Below the pieces are notes generated by a model that was given only the letters and a program-made list of their open reading frames with translations, was not told where the DNA came from and searched no databases. 64,000 bases of DNA from an uncultured Coriobacteriaceae bacterium (lineage in GTDB: Bacteria; Actinomycetota; Coriobacteriia; Coriobacteriales; Coriobacteriaceae): NCBI GenBank assembly GCA_944319885.1, contig CALUFC010000008.1:1-64000 (forward strand), written 5' to 3'. Positions 20,139 through 27,840 of the stretch are shown piece by piece (the stretch's first letter is position 1; each line of letters starts with the position of its first letter). Position numbers and translations under genes: made by a program.

Positions 20139-21554
20139 TTATGCCCAAAGTGTTACGCCCGAGAAGGTAAGCGTCGTGCTGTACACCGCGACCAAGACTA
20201 TGACGCACATCACGATCCACCAGCTATACGCTCGAGAACGAACGTATATACTCAGATACACGGATGCCAACCAGATACACGCCATATCAAGCGGCATCAT
20301 GATCCTATAACCCGAGCCGAACAAAGACACGGTAAATCCTAAGGCGATACGAGAAAGCAAGCATACGATCCATACAGCGGCCATATATTTGCCATAGGGG
20401 ATCTCATCGCGTTGCCTCGAGCCCAAAAGCAAAAGCGCGATTCCCATGCAGGCAATCGCCTCGAGCAAGGACACTCCGAAACGCGTAATTGAGAACCCAA
20501 ATAGCGGATATTGCGTTATCCGCTGTATGAACCAAGGGAGATAATCGGGCGGGCAAAGCCGTGCGAGCGGAATACCCAGCAATACCAGTAAGGCAATCGT
20601 CGAAACCACCCTACGCCATAGGCTCTCCTTTTCGAAAAATGCACGAGCTGCCAAGATAAGGGTCAAAAGCCCAGCAAGGAAACAGGGGCCGGAGTAGTAT
20701 CCGTAAAGATATCCATCAAAGGCAGACGCAAACCCAAGATAAAATTTATCGAACGCTGACAGCGAATCGAATGTCACAGGAGTCAAGAAATGAGACGGGT
20801 CAGGCCACCAATAGTCAGCGCCCTCGGATGTTCGAGCCATGTTTCCAGGACAGGTAACGATTACCAAGCACTCAAGCGAGATGAGCCCCCATACGAAGAG
20901 TAGATAACGCGAGCATAGCTTCTCCCGCAGAAAACCCCTCAACAGAATGAAAGCGAGAAAGGTCCAAATAACCAAAGCAAGTTGTTCTAGATTGGCGGCG
21001 AATAACGCTGCCAGCGCAGCAAGCACCTTTCGCCAGACCGAAACAGCAGAAGCATTCGTATCATCAAGCGCTTCGATGAAAACCGAGAGCGCGAAAAGAC
21101 AGCAGGCCAACGGCCAAATGTAATTGACCGTTGTTGGAATCCAGCCGGCCTCGCTCAACGTTGGATAGGGATAGCACAACAACAGCGCCAGAAGAAAAAA
21201 CCGAACATGCTCGTGCGCGCCCGCGCGCCGTGCAAGCACGCCAAGATAATGCAGAATGAGCAGGAAAGCGGCGATATCGAGACAGATCCAGAGCAGAGGT
21301 GCATGTACGATATAGATGAGGACGGCTTCGATTAGCAATCGTGAACCCCATGTCCAATATCTTAGCGACATGACATCGAGAAGCGAATGCTCTTCGAGCA
21401 TGGATACAAATGCCTGCATGTCCCCCGTCGTCAGATCCATGCGAGCATGCAGCACGACAAGGAATATCGCGTAGATCACATAGGGCAGCGCCGTCGATAG
21501 CGATCGCAACGCATTGCGACCGTTATTCGATTGCATATCGAACATCTCAAGCAT
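20139..21554 (-). CDS. Polytopic membrane protein, DUF6056-like
   Basis: A 471-residue protein with about 11 hydrophobic segments. ATG 21554 is preferred because GAGG lies 8 bases upstream; it overlaps the upstream gene's stop by 8 bases, a sign of coupled translation. An early loop (MDLTTGDMQAFVSML, then YWTWGSRLLIEAVL) resembles GtrII/DUF6056-type proteins, which are thought to be GT-C glucosyltransferases acting on surface polymers. The family label is from memory. With the adjacent DUF6020-like gene it probably forms part of a sugar-decorating module. Confidence 0.6.
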   Translation of the reverse strand: MLEMFDMQSNNGRNALRSLSTALPYVIYAIFLVVLHARMDLTTGDMQAFVSMLEEHSLLDVMSLRYWTWGSRLLIEAVLIYIVHAPLLWICLDIAAFLLILHYLGVLARRAGAHEHVRFFLLALLLCYPYPTLSEAGWIPTTVNYIWPLACCLFALSVFIEALDDTNASAVSVWRKVLAALAALFAANLEQLALVIWTFLAFILLRGFLREKLCSRYLLFVWGLISLECLVIVTCPGNMARTSEGADYWWPDPSHFLTPVTFDSLSAFDKFYLGFASAFDGYLYGYYSGPCFLAGLLTLILAARAFFEKESLWRRVVSTIALLVLLGIPLARLCPPDYLPWFIQRITQYPLFGFSITRFGVSLLEAIACMGIALLLLGSRQRDEIPYGKYMAAVWIVCLLSRIALGFTVSLFGSGYRIMMPLDMACIWLASVYLSIYVRSRAYSWWIVMCVIVLVAVYSTTLTFSGVTLWA

Positions 21555-23220
21555 AGCAAGCACCTCGCTCCCCCTTCTCGATGTCCCCCACTCCGCGACG
21601 CAGCAGACAGCAGCTCACCAATAGGGGGGCCAAAAGCGGCAAATACAGGTAATATCTCAACAGCACGAGCGGACCGAGCCAATTGGTCATTACAAGTAAC
21701 AGCGGAAGCACTGAGATGGCCCTATTTAATTGATCCCGATCGAGCAGCGAAGCAGCGCAAACGAGCAGAAGCATCCACACATAGGGAAAGACTGATACCA
21801 CAGGGAATAAAACGCCTGTATATTCGGGGGCGTTATAGCGGGACAGATAGTAGATTACGTCGTACAACGCAGGAATCTTGCTGTCTTGAACAGCCGGCGA
21901 CTCGGCTATGGGAGAAAAGCCATATGAGGGCGTGACGGTTTGGTAGTAACCCTCATAGCCGTCAATGACTCCAAAGGGATTCCAAGAGGCATTGGTGAGG
22001 AGCATATCTGCCTCAACGCACCCCCAGAAATCGATTGCACGAGCTTGTGCCCAGAGCCGCAGTATCTCAAAAAAACCTCGATCATTGAGAAGATCCCAGA
22101 AGAGAATGCGCACGCCGTCTGAATTGCCCACACTCGTCTGATAGCTGCTCACCACTTCAGCAGCATCTACACCCGAGGCGTCCAGGAGATCGTACATTTC
22201 CTCACTCGTCTCACTGACATGGGCAATTTCCATCGTAGGAATCGAGATCATCTCCTGAAGTGCGTTGGACTTCTCCACACCCAGCATCGAAGAAACCGGA
22301 CCGGTGAATAACGCGTATGCACAGAAACTAAGCGCAAACGGAAGGGCGAGCTTGACGAGCATGGCCCTCTTGCACCGAAAGAGAATAATCAAGAATATAA
22401 AGAAAACCGCCATCGCGGGAAGGGCATTGTTTCGATATACCAGCAGCAAAGAGCTGAATATGCCGAGCAGCACGGCATTGCGAGCCATGTTGCCGAATCC
22501 ATAATGGATTCTAACCATCGCCGTGATAAAGCCGACAAGATAGTACGAGAACAGAATGTCTTTCGTTGTACATGCTGTCAGCATGGCAATATAGGGATTC
22601 AGTGCGATAAACGTGACGCTTATCGTGATCCCCATCTTTGAAATACCGCAGCACAAGAGCGTATCCAACATGAGCAGCAAAACAAACAGGCAAATGATCT
22701 GCTGCACAACGGTGTAGAGTGCAACCCCCCAGTTGAACGATCCAAACAACGCAAGGCCCAATTTGAGAAATGCAGAAACGAACAGTGTATGAAAAGCCGG
22801 TTGAAATGTCGTAAGTGTGCCCTCGTTGATGTAATCCAAGAACGCGCTCGTGTCATACACGTAGAAACCGGGCCAACCTGCCAACAAGACCATCATCCAC
22901 ACTACGCTGATGGCCAAAGCCGAGAGCACCAAAATCCTGCGTCGCTCATTCGGGGTCCACACCCTCGGTATCCGTCGTCTTCTATCTCGACAGAACAACG
23001 CAAGCGCCATCAGCAAGAACAGCACGACGCTGCACGTCAGCCATGACATCCAGAGTAACGGACTGGCAAATGCCACGTTTCCGTCATGGGCAAGATCAAA
23101 ACCGCAAGACAGAAACGCCCCCAACAAAGCAGCGATAGCGCATAAGACGAGCAACCGTCTCCAGCCGAGCCTTTGTATCCATTGAATGAACGCTTCTCCG
23201 TTCACATGCAGCAATCGCAA
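21547..23220 (-). CDS. Large polytopic membrane protein, DUF6020-like
   Basis: A 557-residue protein with about 12 hydrophobic segments and a central extracellular region. The start appears to be TTG 23220, four bases behind GGAGGTGCG. The stretch GWPGFYVYDTSAFLDYINEG followed by FQPAFHTLFVSAFLKLG is the hallmark of DUF6020 proteins, which are GT-C-like and found in Gram-positive wall-polysaccharide loci. Its stop overlaps the next gene by 8 bases. It starts 37 bp after rfbC on the same strand, so the order rfbC-DUF6020-DUF6056 looks like one operon. Confidence 0.68.
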   Translation of the reverse strand: MRLLHVNGEAFIQWIQRLGWRRLLVLCAIAALLGAFLSCGFDLAHDGNVAFASPLLWMSWLTCSVVLFLLMALALFCRDRRRRIPRVWTPNERRRILVLSALAISVVWMMVLLAGWPGFYVYDTSAFLDYINEGTLTTFQPAFHTLFVSAFLKLGLALFGSFNWGVALYTVVQQIICLFVLLLMLDTLLCCGISKMGITISVTFIALNPYIAMLTACTTKDILFSYYLVGFITAMVRIHYGFGNMARNAVLLGIFSSLLLVYRNNALPAMAVFFIFLIILFRCKRAMLVKLALPFALSFCAYALFTGPVSSMLGVEKSNALQEMISIPTMEIAHVSETSEEMYDLLDASGVDAAEVVSSYQTSVGNSDGVRILFWDLLNDRGFFEILRLWAQARAIDFWGCVEADMLLTNASWNPFGVIDGYEGYYQTVTPSYGFSPIAESPAVQDSKIPALYDVIYYLSRYNAPEYTGVLFPVVSVFPYVWMLLLVCAASLLDRDQLNRAISVLPLLLVMTNWLGPLVLLRYYLYLPLLAPLLVSCCLLRRGVGDIEKGERGACYA

Positions 23221-23256
23221 CGCACCTCCAGAGCGATGTGCAGCTCCACGCCTCAG

Positions 23257-23838
23257 CTAGGCCAGGTCAGCGAGGACAGGATGCGTCTTGTCTTTGTCGG
23301 ATAAGATGACTTTGGACGGATCGAACGCCTCGTCACCGTCAAGCGCCGGCCATTCGATGCCAATACCCGGATCATTCCACATGAGACCGCCCTCATCATT
23401 TGGATGGTAGATATCGTCGCATTTATACGCGAACTCGGCGGAATCAGAGAGAACCAAGAAACCGTGGGCAAATCCACGCGGGATAAAGAACTGACGCTTA
23501 TTCTCTGCAGAGAGCACCGTTCCCTCCCACTTTCCATACGTTGGACTACCCGGACGGAGGTCGACAGCAACATCGAACACCTTGCCCGAAACCACACGCA
23601 CGAGCTTTGACTGCGGATGATTGATCTGGAAATGCAGGCCTCGCAGAACGCCCTTCACACTGGAGGATTGATTGTCCTGAACAAAATCGACATCGATACC
23701 ACCGGCAACAAAATCCGGCTTCTTGTAGGTTTCCATGAAATAGCCCCGAGCATCTCCGTAGCTTTTCACGTCGACCACGATAACACCGTCGATGCTTGTT
23801 TTAGAGAATGTGAAGTTACCTGAGGTGATTTGATCCAT
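23257..23838 (-). CDS. rfbC: dTDP-4-dehydrorhamnose 3,5-epimerase
   Basis: A 193-residue cupin-type epimerase converting dTDP-4-keto-6-deoxyglucose to the L-rhamno form. ATG 23838 is chosen because AGGAGC lies 7 bases upstream. Motifs are DARGYFMETY, QDNQSSS, KGVLRGLHFQ with the catalytic His, GKVFDVAVDLR, and PRGFAHGFLVLSD. It completes the rhamnose set with rfbA, rfbB and rfbD elsewhere in the locus. Confidence 0.94.
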   Translation of the reverse strand: MDQITSGNFTFSKTSIDGVIVVDVKSYGDARGYFMETYKKPDFVAGGIDVDFVQDNQSSSVKGVLRGLHFQINHPQSKLVRVVSGKVFDVAVDLRPGSPTYGKWEGTVLSAENKRQFFIPRGFAHGFLVLSDSAEFAYKCDDIYHPNDEGGLMWNDPGIGIEWPALDGDEAFDPSKVILSDKDKTHPVLADLA

Positions 23839-23900
23839 GGAATAGCTCCTGTCGGACGGTTGCTTCAACCATAATATCGTAGCCGCTTCGATTGATGGTC

Positions 23901-24254
23901 CTAGATTCCCATCGAATAAACAACGATGCCCGTCACGATAAGTGCAAGCGCCAGCACACGTTTTGCTGTAAGGCGCTCATGGAAGATCGTCACGCCAAAA
24001 ATCGTTACGTAGATGTAGCCGGTTGCGTCGAGGATAGGACCCATGGAAAGCGGGATGCCCCGATATGCGATGACCGACAACAAAGTTGCCGCAACGAACA
24101 ACGTGTAGGCAAAGATCACGAACGGATTGAGATACTCCTTGATGGCGGAGCCATGGTCACGCATGGCGCTCTTCTTGAGCAGCACCTGCGAGATTGCGCT
24201 GATGAACACGCCAAAGAGGTTAAGCCCGGCAAAGGCGAGCACGGTGGCGTCCAT
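23901..24254 (-). CDS. SMR/EamA-like half-transporter, subunit 2
   Basis: A 117-residue, four-helix membrane protein. ATG 24254 overlaps the preceding stop by one base (TGATG) with GAGGGAGG upstream; a GTG one codon earlier is possible. GIPLSMGPILDATGYIYVT and FHERLTAKRVLALALIVTG match the short EamA/SMR fold. Together with the next gene it looks like the ArnE/ArnF type, which flips lipid-linked aminoarabinose. I infer a two-subunit flippase for an undecaprenyl-phosphate sugar made by one of the GtrB-like enzymes. Confidence 0.7.
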   Translation of the reverse strand: MDATVLAFAGLNLFGVFISAISQVLLKKSAMRDHGSAIKEYLNPFVIFAYTLFVAATLLSVIAYRGIPLSMGPILDATGYIYVTIFGVTIFHERLTAKRVLALALIVTGIVVYSMGI

Positions 24255-24655
24255 CACGCCTCGCCTCCCTCGTGTTGCGCGGACGTACCGCCAGACGCTT
24301 CATCGTCATGCTCCGTCGAGGCATACAGGACCACGCCGGCAAGCACGATTGCGGCGCCGAGCAACTTGAGCGGCGAGATGCCTTCATGAAAGAAGAGCGC
24401 GCCCCAGATGATGCCCCACACCACGGTGACGGCGCGGTTGGCATAGGCAAACGTAAGCGGCACGCGCTTGATAATCTGCTGCCATCCGATGGCGTAAATC
24501 CCCAAGACGCCAATCATGCCGCCATAGCACAGAATGAATCCCAAGCTTAGGAAGTCGAAACCAGCGGCAAGCTTGCCACAGATGCTCGAAAGCGAATAGA
24601 GCGCGAGCAACGCGTGCAGAGCAATCAGCACCTTTGTCGAACTTCCCGACCGCAT
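24254..24655 (-). CDS. SMR/EamA-like half-transporter, subunit 1
   Basis: A 133-residue, four-helix protein ending in a polar tail (EHDDEASGGTSAQHEGGEA). VPLTFAYANRAVTVVWGIIWG and FHEGISPLKLLGAAIVLAGV are the SMR/EamA signatures. GAGAGG stands upstream of ATG 24655. It is translationally coupled to the second half and lies 29 bp after the GT2 at 24685, so the three genes probably form one operon. A drug/metabolite exporter role cannot be excluded. Confidence 0.7.
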   Translation of the reverse strand: MRSGSSTKVLIALHALLALYSLSSICGKLAAGFDFLSLGFILCYGGMIGVLGIYAIGWQQIIKRVPLTFAYANRAVTVVWGIIWGALFFHEGISPLKLLGAAIVLAGVVLYASTEHDDEASGGTSAQHEGGEA

Positions 24656-24684
24656 CTCAACACCTCTCCCACAAGCTCAAAACG

Positions 24685-25800
24685 TTACTCTCCCGGATGC
24701 TTCTTGGCACCGCGGAAGAGAATGAACACGCGCTTGAGGAAGAGATAAGGACCTTCGTGAACAAGTGTTGCACCGGTCTCGTACACAAAATGGCTCAAGC
24801 GACCCTTCATGGGGATATGCGAGGTATCCATATCCATCGCCTCAAGATATTGGCGCTTGCGGTCCTTGTTAAGCAATGGGTTATCGAGCACGTACTCGGA
24901 CTTCATGTGCTTGAAGACCTCGCTGGTCTTCTTCACGACAATGGGGTTATCCTTGCCGTCGTCATACCGCGCGCCGTCGATGTAGTTGAAACCACGAAGA
25001 TAGTGCGAGCGCCAGATGCCCGGGTCGGTCACCCCAATTTGCTCCATGAGCTTCGTCATGTCGATCCAACGATCGAACGGACGCGCAATCGCATCCTCGG
25101 TTTTGTGGTTGAGGGTCGAGCCTTTGAGGTCGGCTCGATAGTAGTAGTACGGGTTGTTGAGATAGACAATGGACTTCGCCGTGCACAGCGTATGCACGAG
25201 AAACGGGTTGTCTGCCCAACCCGCACCAGGGTACTCCGGGAACCAGATATTGCTCTCGTTCAGGAACTCCTTGTTATACAGAGCAGACCAAATGCCCGGA
25301 TGAATCTCGATGAGCAGCGGATGCTTTTCGAGCGTGAACGGCTCTTTCGACGTCTTGATACGATCGTGTAGCTTGCAATATTTGCAGCATTGCTTCTTCG
25401 GGTCGTTCCACTTCTCGACATTCCACCACGGCGTCTTGATAACGTCGATACGTCCATCGAAGCGCGATGCAAACTCGAGCATGTCGTGGTACATGTTGGC
25501 ATCGATCCAATCGTCGGGCTCGACAATGGAAATCCATGTGCCGTGCGCCTCGCGAATGCCCAGATTGCAGCCAACACCATAGCCGCCGTTCTCTTTGTCG
25601 ATGATACGAATGCGCCCATCCTGCGCAGCATGACGCTTCATGATTTCGAGCGAGCTATCGGTGCTGCCGTCGTTAATGCAGATGATCTCGAGGTTCTTAT
25701 GCGTCTGGCCCGTGATGCTATCGAGGCACTGATCAAGATACTTCTCGACGTTATAAATAGGTACGATGACCGAAACGAGCGCGTCTTTATCGCTATGCAT
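24685..25800 (-). CDS. GT2 glycosyltransferase
   Basis: A 371-residue protein with GGAAGG before ATG 25800. It begins VSVIVPIYNVEKYLDQCLDS, has NDGSTDS, DKENGGYGVGCNLG and VEPDDWI (about residue 97), and a Cys pair KKQCCKYCKLHD near residue 135 that could bind a metal. The long C-terminal half is family-specific and soluble. It is the last gene of the polysaccharide locus and heads a unit with the SMR-type pair. Confidence 0.8.
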   Translation of the reverse strand: MHSDKDALVSVIVPIYNVEKYLDQCLDSITGQTHKNLEIICINDGSTDSSLEIMKRHAAQDGRIRIIDKENGGYGVGCNLGIREAHGTWISIVEPDDWIDANMYHDMLEFASRFDGRIDVIKTPWWNVEKWNDPKKQCCKYCKLHDRIKTSKEPFTLEKHPLLIEIHPGIWSALYNKEFLNESNIWFPEYPGAGWADNPFLVHTLCTAKSIVYLNNPYYYYRADLKGSTLNHKTEDAIARPFDRWIDMTKLMEQIGVTDPGIWRSHYLRGFNYIDGARYDDGKDNPIVVKKTSEVFKHMKSEYVLDNPLLNKDRKRQYLEAMDMDTSHIPMKGRLSHFVYETGATLVHEGPYLFLKRVFILFRGAKKHPGE

Positions 25801-25966
25801 ACACGAGCCTTCCGAGCTTTAGGGCATCCCTTCGAAGCATGGCAGCAACATGCCCACGTAGCTGCCACAGGAATTATAGCCGGAATGATTGAGCACGACA
25901 GAATGCCCAAGAAACTGACGGGCTGTGGGTACATCGCTTGCCTCCTCCGAAACACAGTTTTTCTAA

Positions 25967-25994
25967 TTAACCTAACCGTCAAGTGGGGTATAGT
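25967..25994 (+). promoter_or_regulatory. Promoter of the first AbiF-associated RNA
   Basis: TTAACC (25967-25972), a 16-bp spacer and TATAGT (25989-25994) form a reasonable sigma-A-type promoter in an A+T-rich gap. Transcription would start near 26001, just before the two-hairpin RNA. Confidence 0.5.
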
Positions 25995-26000
25995 GTAGGT

Positions 26001-26082
26001 AGTGATACGGCTCCGTGGACTCTACGTGAGGCGGAGGCTGGTTAGGGGTCATTATCTTCGATGATGGCCCCTTTCCTTGTTT
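26001..26082 (+). ncRNA. Two-hairpin RNA upstream of AbiF-type gene 1 (candidate RNA antitoxin)
   Basis: Hairpin A: CTCCG (26011-26015) pairs with CGGAG (26032-26036), and inside it CTC (26020-26022) pairs with GAG (26028-26030) around a TACGT loop. Hairpin B: 26044-26055 pairs with 26061-26072 over 12 bp (two G-U pairs) with a CTTCG cap, followed by TTCCTTGTTT, an intrinsic terminator. The HEPN gene's GGAGAG site begins at 26083, right after it. The second AbiF locus has the same order of elements and the same CTACG core in hairpin A. From memory, Abi_2/AbiF genes carry a conserved upstream structured RNA; this layout fits. Ends are predicted only. Confidence 0.7.
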
Positions 26083-26091
26083 GGAGAGAAT

Positions 26092-27009
26092 ATGGATCGA
26101 GAGAAGCCCTTCAAGTCAATCGACGAACAGCTCGCCATTCTCAAAAGTAGGGGAGTTACGATATCGGACGAAGAAGAGGCCCGAAACTACCTCCTAAGCT
26201 ATAACTACTACACCGTTATTAACGGATACAAACGATTCTTCCTCGATCACGATAAGAGCAATAAGACCCAAGAGTTTTATCGAAATGGAACGACATTCAA
26301 ACATTTCTATCTCGTACATTCTTTCGATCGAATGCTCCGAACTATGACCGTTGCTTCGGTTCTTCAAGCTGAAAATCGTATGAAAACCGCAACAATTTAT
26401 GCATTTTGCCAACAGCACAAAGAGTCCGATGCATATCTTGACCCAGCAAACTACATCTCAAAGGCGGAATATGAAAGGACACATGGCTCTGGCAGCTACA
26501 CCAGCAATTTAATTCGTCTTCTTTCGGTTCTGCAGAACCTTCGCAATGGAAAACAAAAGACTGAATACGTGGAGCATTACCGCAAGAAATACGGCAACGT
26601 ACCGCTATGGGTGCTCTCAAACTGCCTAACGTTTGGCAATCTCTCGGCCTTTTATGACCTTCAAAGCAGGTCGATACAAAACTCCGCGGCGAAATACGTT
26701 GCGCAATCAGCACTCAGAGAGAAAGTAACGCCCGAACAAATGAAGCAGTGCTTTAGGGTGCTTGTTCCGTTTCGGAATATCTGCGCACACAATGAGCGGC
26801 TCTTTTGCGCACGCGTCGGCAGGCGCGGCGATCTTAACTTTGCCGACCTTATCGCAGCTTTGGAAATCATATTATCCCCTGAGGAGCATCGCCTCTTTGT
26901 GGAAATTGCGCTCAACGGAACGCTTCATCCCTTGCAACAAATGCCCGAACTGCATGCAGCCGTAACGCATGAGATGGGGATAAACAGCTCCCTGCTCTGC
27001 AATCCTTAA
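26092..27009 (+). CDS. AbiF-type (Abi_2, PF07751-like) HEPN ribonuclease toxin 1
   Basis: A 305-residue protein; ATG 26092 is chosen because GGAGAG lies 4 bases upstream. It matches the Abi_2/AbiF family: PFKSIDEQLAILKSRGV at the start, NYYTVINGYKRFF (about residue 40), a helix with FDRMLR (about residue 78), NVPLWVLSNCLTFGN (about 169-183), and the HEPN RNase motif R228-NICA-H233 within FRNICAHNERLFCARVG. HEPN proteins cut RNA, and AbiF proteins abort phage infection by acting as toxins. The gene is more A+T-rich than its neighbours, a sign of transfer. Expression requires read-through of the terminator at 26044-26082, so RNA should exceed protein. About 36% apparent similarity by eye to the second copy at 30035, not measured. 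Confidence 0.85.
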   Translation: MDREKPFKSIDEQLAILKSRGVTISDEEEARNYLLSYNYYTVINGYKRFFLDHDKSNKTQEFYRNGTTFKHFYLVHSFDRMLRTMTVASVLQAENRMKTATIYAFCQQHKESDAYLDPANYISKAEYERTHGSGSYTSNLIRLLSVLQNLRNGKQKTEYVEHYRKKYGNVPLWVLSNCLTFGNLSAFYDLQSRSIQNSAAKYVAQSALREKVTPEQMKQCFRVLVPFRNICAHNERLFCARVGRRGDLNFADLIAALEIILSPEEHRLFVEIALNGTLHPLQQMPELHAAVTHEMGINSSLLCNP

Positions 27010-27084
27010 AGATGCACCAAAGCCGTTAGATATCGAGCTTGAACAAGTATTTGAGTTTCTCATCAGCCGAACGCAATACTTGCA

Positions 27085-27258
27085 TCACGAAGCGTCTGTA
27101 TGTTTGCTCACCATCACTCTCTCGAATGCCTCGGCCTCATCCTTGCGTTTCTGAGGATTCGCATATGCGGCAAGCTGCCCTTTTGTCTGCGTTGACTTAG
27201 TTGCCTTTTGATGCACAGGCGTGCTAAGAACTGCCGGTTTATCGTTATTCACAATCAT
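27085..27258 (-). CDS. 57-residue protein translationally coupled to PAP2
   Basis: ATG 27258 overlaps the PAP2 stop as ATGA and has AGGAGC 7 bases upstream, so it should be translated after PAP2. The 57-residue product starts MIVNNDKPAVLST, is Lys-rich and soluble, and ends with AAYANPQKRKDEAEAFERVM then VSKHTDAS. The Y-A-N-P...E..AF/W....V.KH pattern recalls small antitoxins found with Doc/Fic toxins, but no such toxin lies nearby and I rely on memory here. It may be an orphan antitoxin or a small regulator. Confidence 0.6.
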   Translation of the reverse strand: MIVNNDKPAVLSTPVHQKATKSTQTKGQLAAYANPQKRKDEAEAFERVMVSKHTDAS

Positions 27259-27812
27259 CGTTGATGCTCCTTGCCTCTCTGTTGCGCCAGCTTGTTAATT
27301 CCGCGACTAGTTTTGCCAACAATAGTGCCGATACCTGCACCAAGCACGGCTCCGGCGAGGACATCGGTGGGCCAGTGGACAAAGAGGTAGAGCCGCGAGA
27401 AGGCCATGAGGGCAGCGAGTGCTGCTATAGGCAGCCAGATGCTCCATCGCCTGGCACCGAACGACATGGCGATGGCGACGGCGCACGCGCATGCCACGGC
27501 GGCATGTCCCGAGGGGAACGACCAGTCGCCGGGAGGGTTGATGATAAGCGCCGCGCTGGAATCGACCATGAACGGGCGCGGGCGCATGAAAATGGACTTG
27601 AGGAAAGCGACGGCGATCTCGGCCAGCGCGATAGAGACAACGGCGGCGGCGCCTGCCTGACGCGTCGTTTTTCGCGCCAACAGCGCCGCCGCTATCACAA
27701 GCCAGATGAGCGCATATGAGCCAGCGAGCGAGAGTGTCGACATCGCGGCATCCAGCGCGGGCGCGTGCAGCGCTTGGATGCCGTGCAAGATGGCAAGCTC
27801 GAGCTCTTCCAA
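27255..27812 (-). CDS. PAP2-family membrane phosphatase
   Basis: A 185-residue protein with five or six hydrophobic segments. The start is TTG 27812 behind GGAGGCATCG. The three phosphatase motifs are complete: KSIFMRPRP, PSGHA, and SRLYLFVHWPTDVLAG, with catalytic His in the last two. Family members remove phosphate from undecaprenyl diphosphate or phosphatidyl lipids at the outer membrane face. Given the polysaccharide locus nearby, recycling of undecaprenyl diphosphate is plausible. It follows the secreted protein gene by 28 bp on the same strand. Confidence 0.85.
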   Translation of the reverse strand: MEELELAILHGIQALHAPALDAAMSTLSLAGSYALIWLVIAAALLARKTTRQAGAAAVVSIALAEIAVAFLKSIFMRPRPFMVDSSAALIINPPGDWSFPSGHAAVACACAVAIAMSFGARRWSIWLPIAALAALMAFSRLYLFVHWPTDVLAGAVLGAGIGTIVGKTSRGINKLAQQRGKEHQR

Positions 27813-27840
27813 CGATGCCTCCGTCTACCCCGCGACCGTG

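Noticed and set aside
26044-26082. Reading the hairpin before AbiF 1 as a terminator of an upstream gene
   Set aside because: The gene to the left is on the other strand, and a promoter lies between, so the hairpin belongs to a short RNA of its own.
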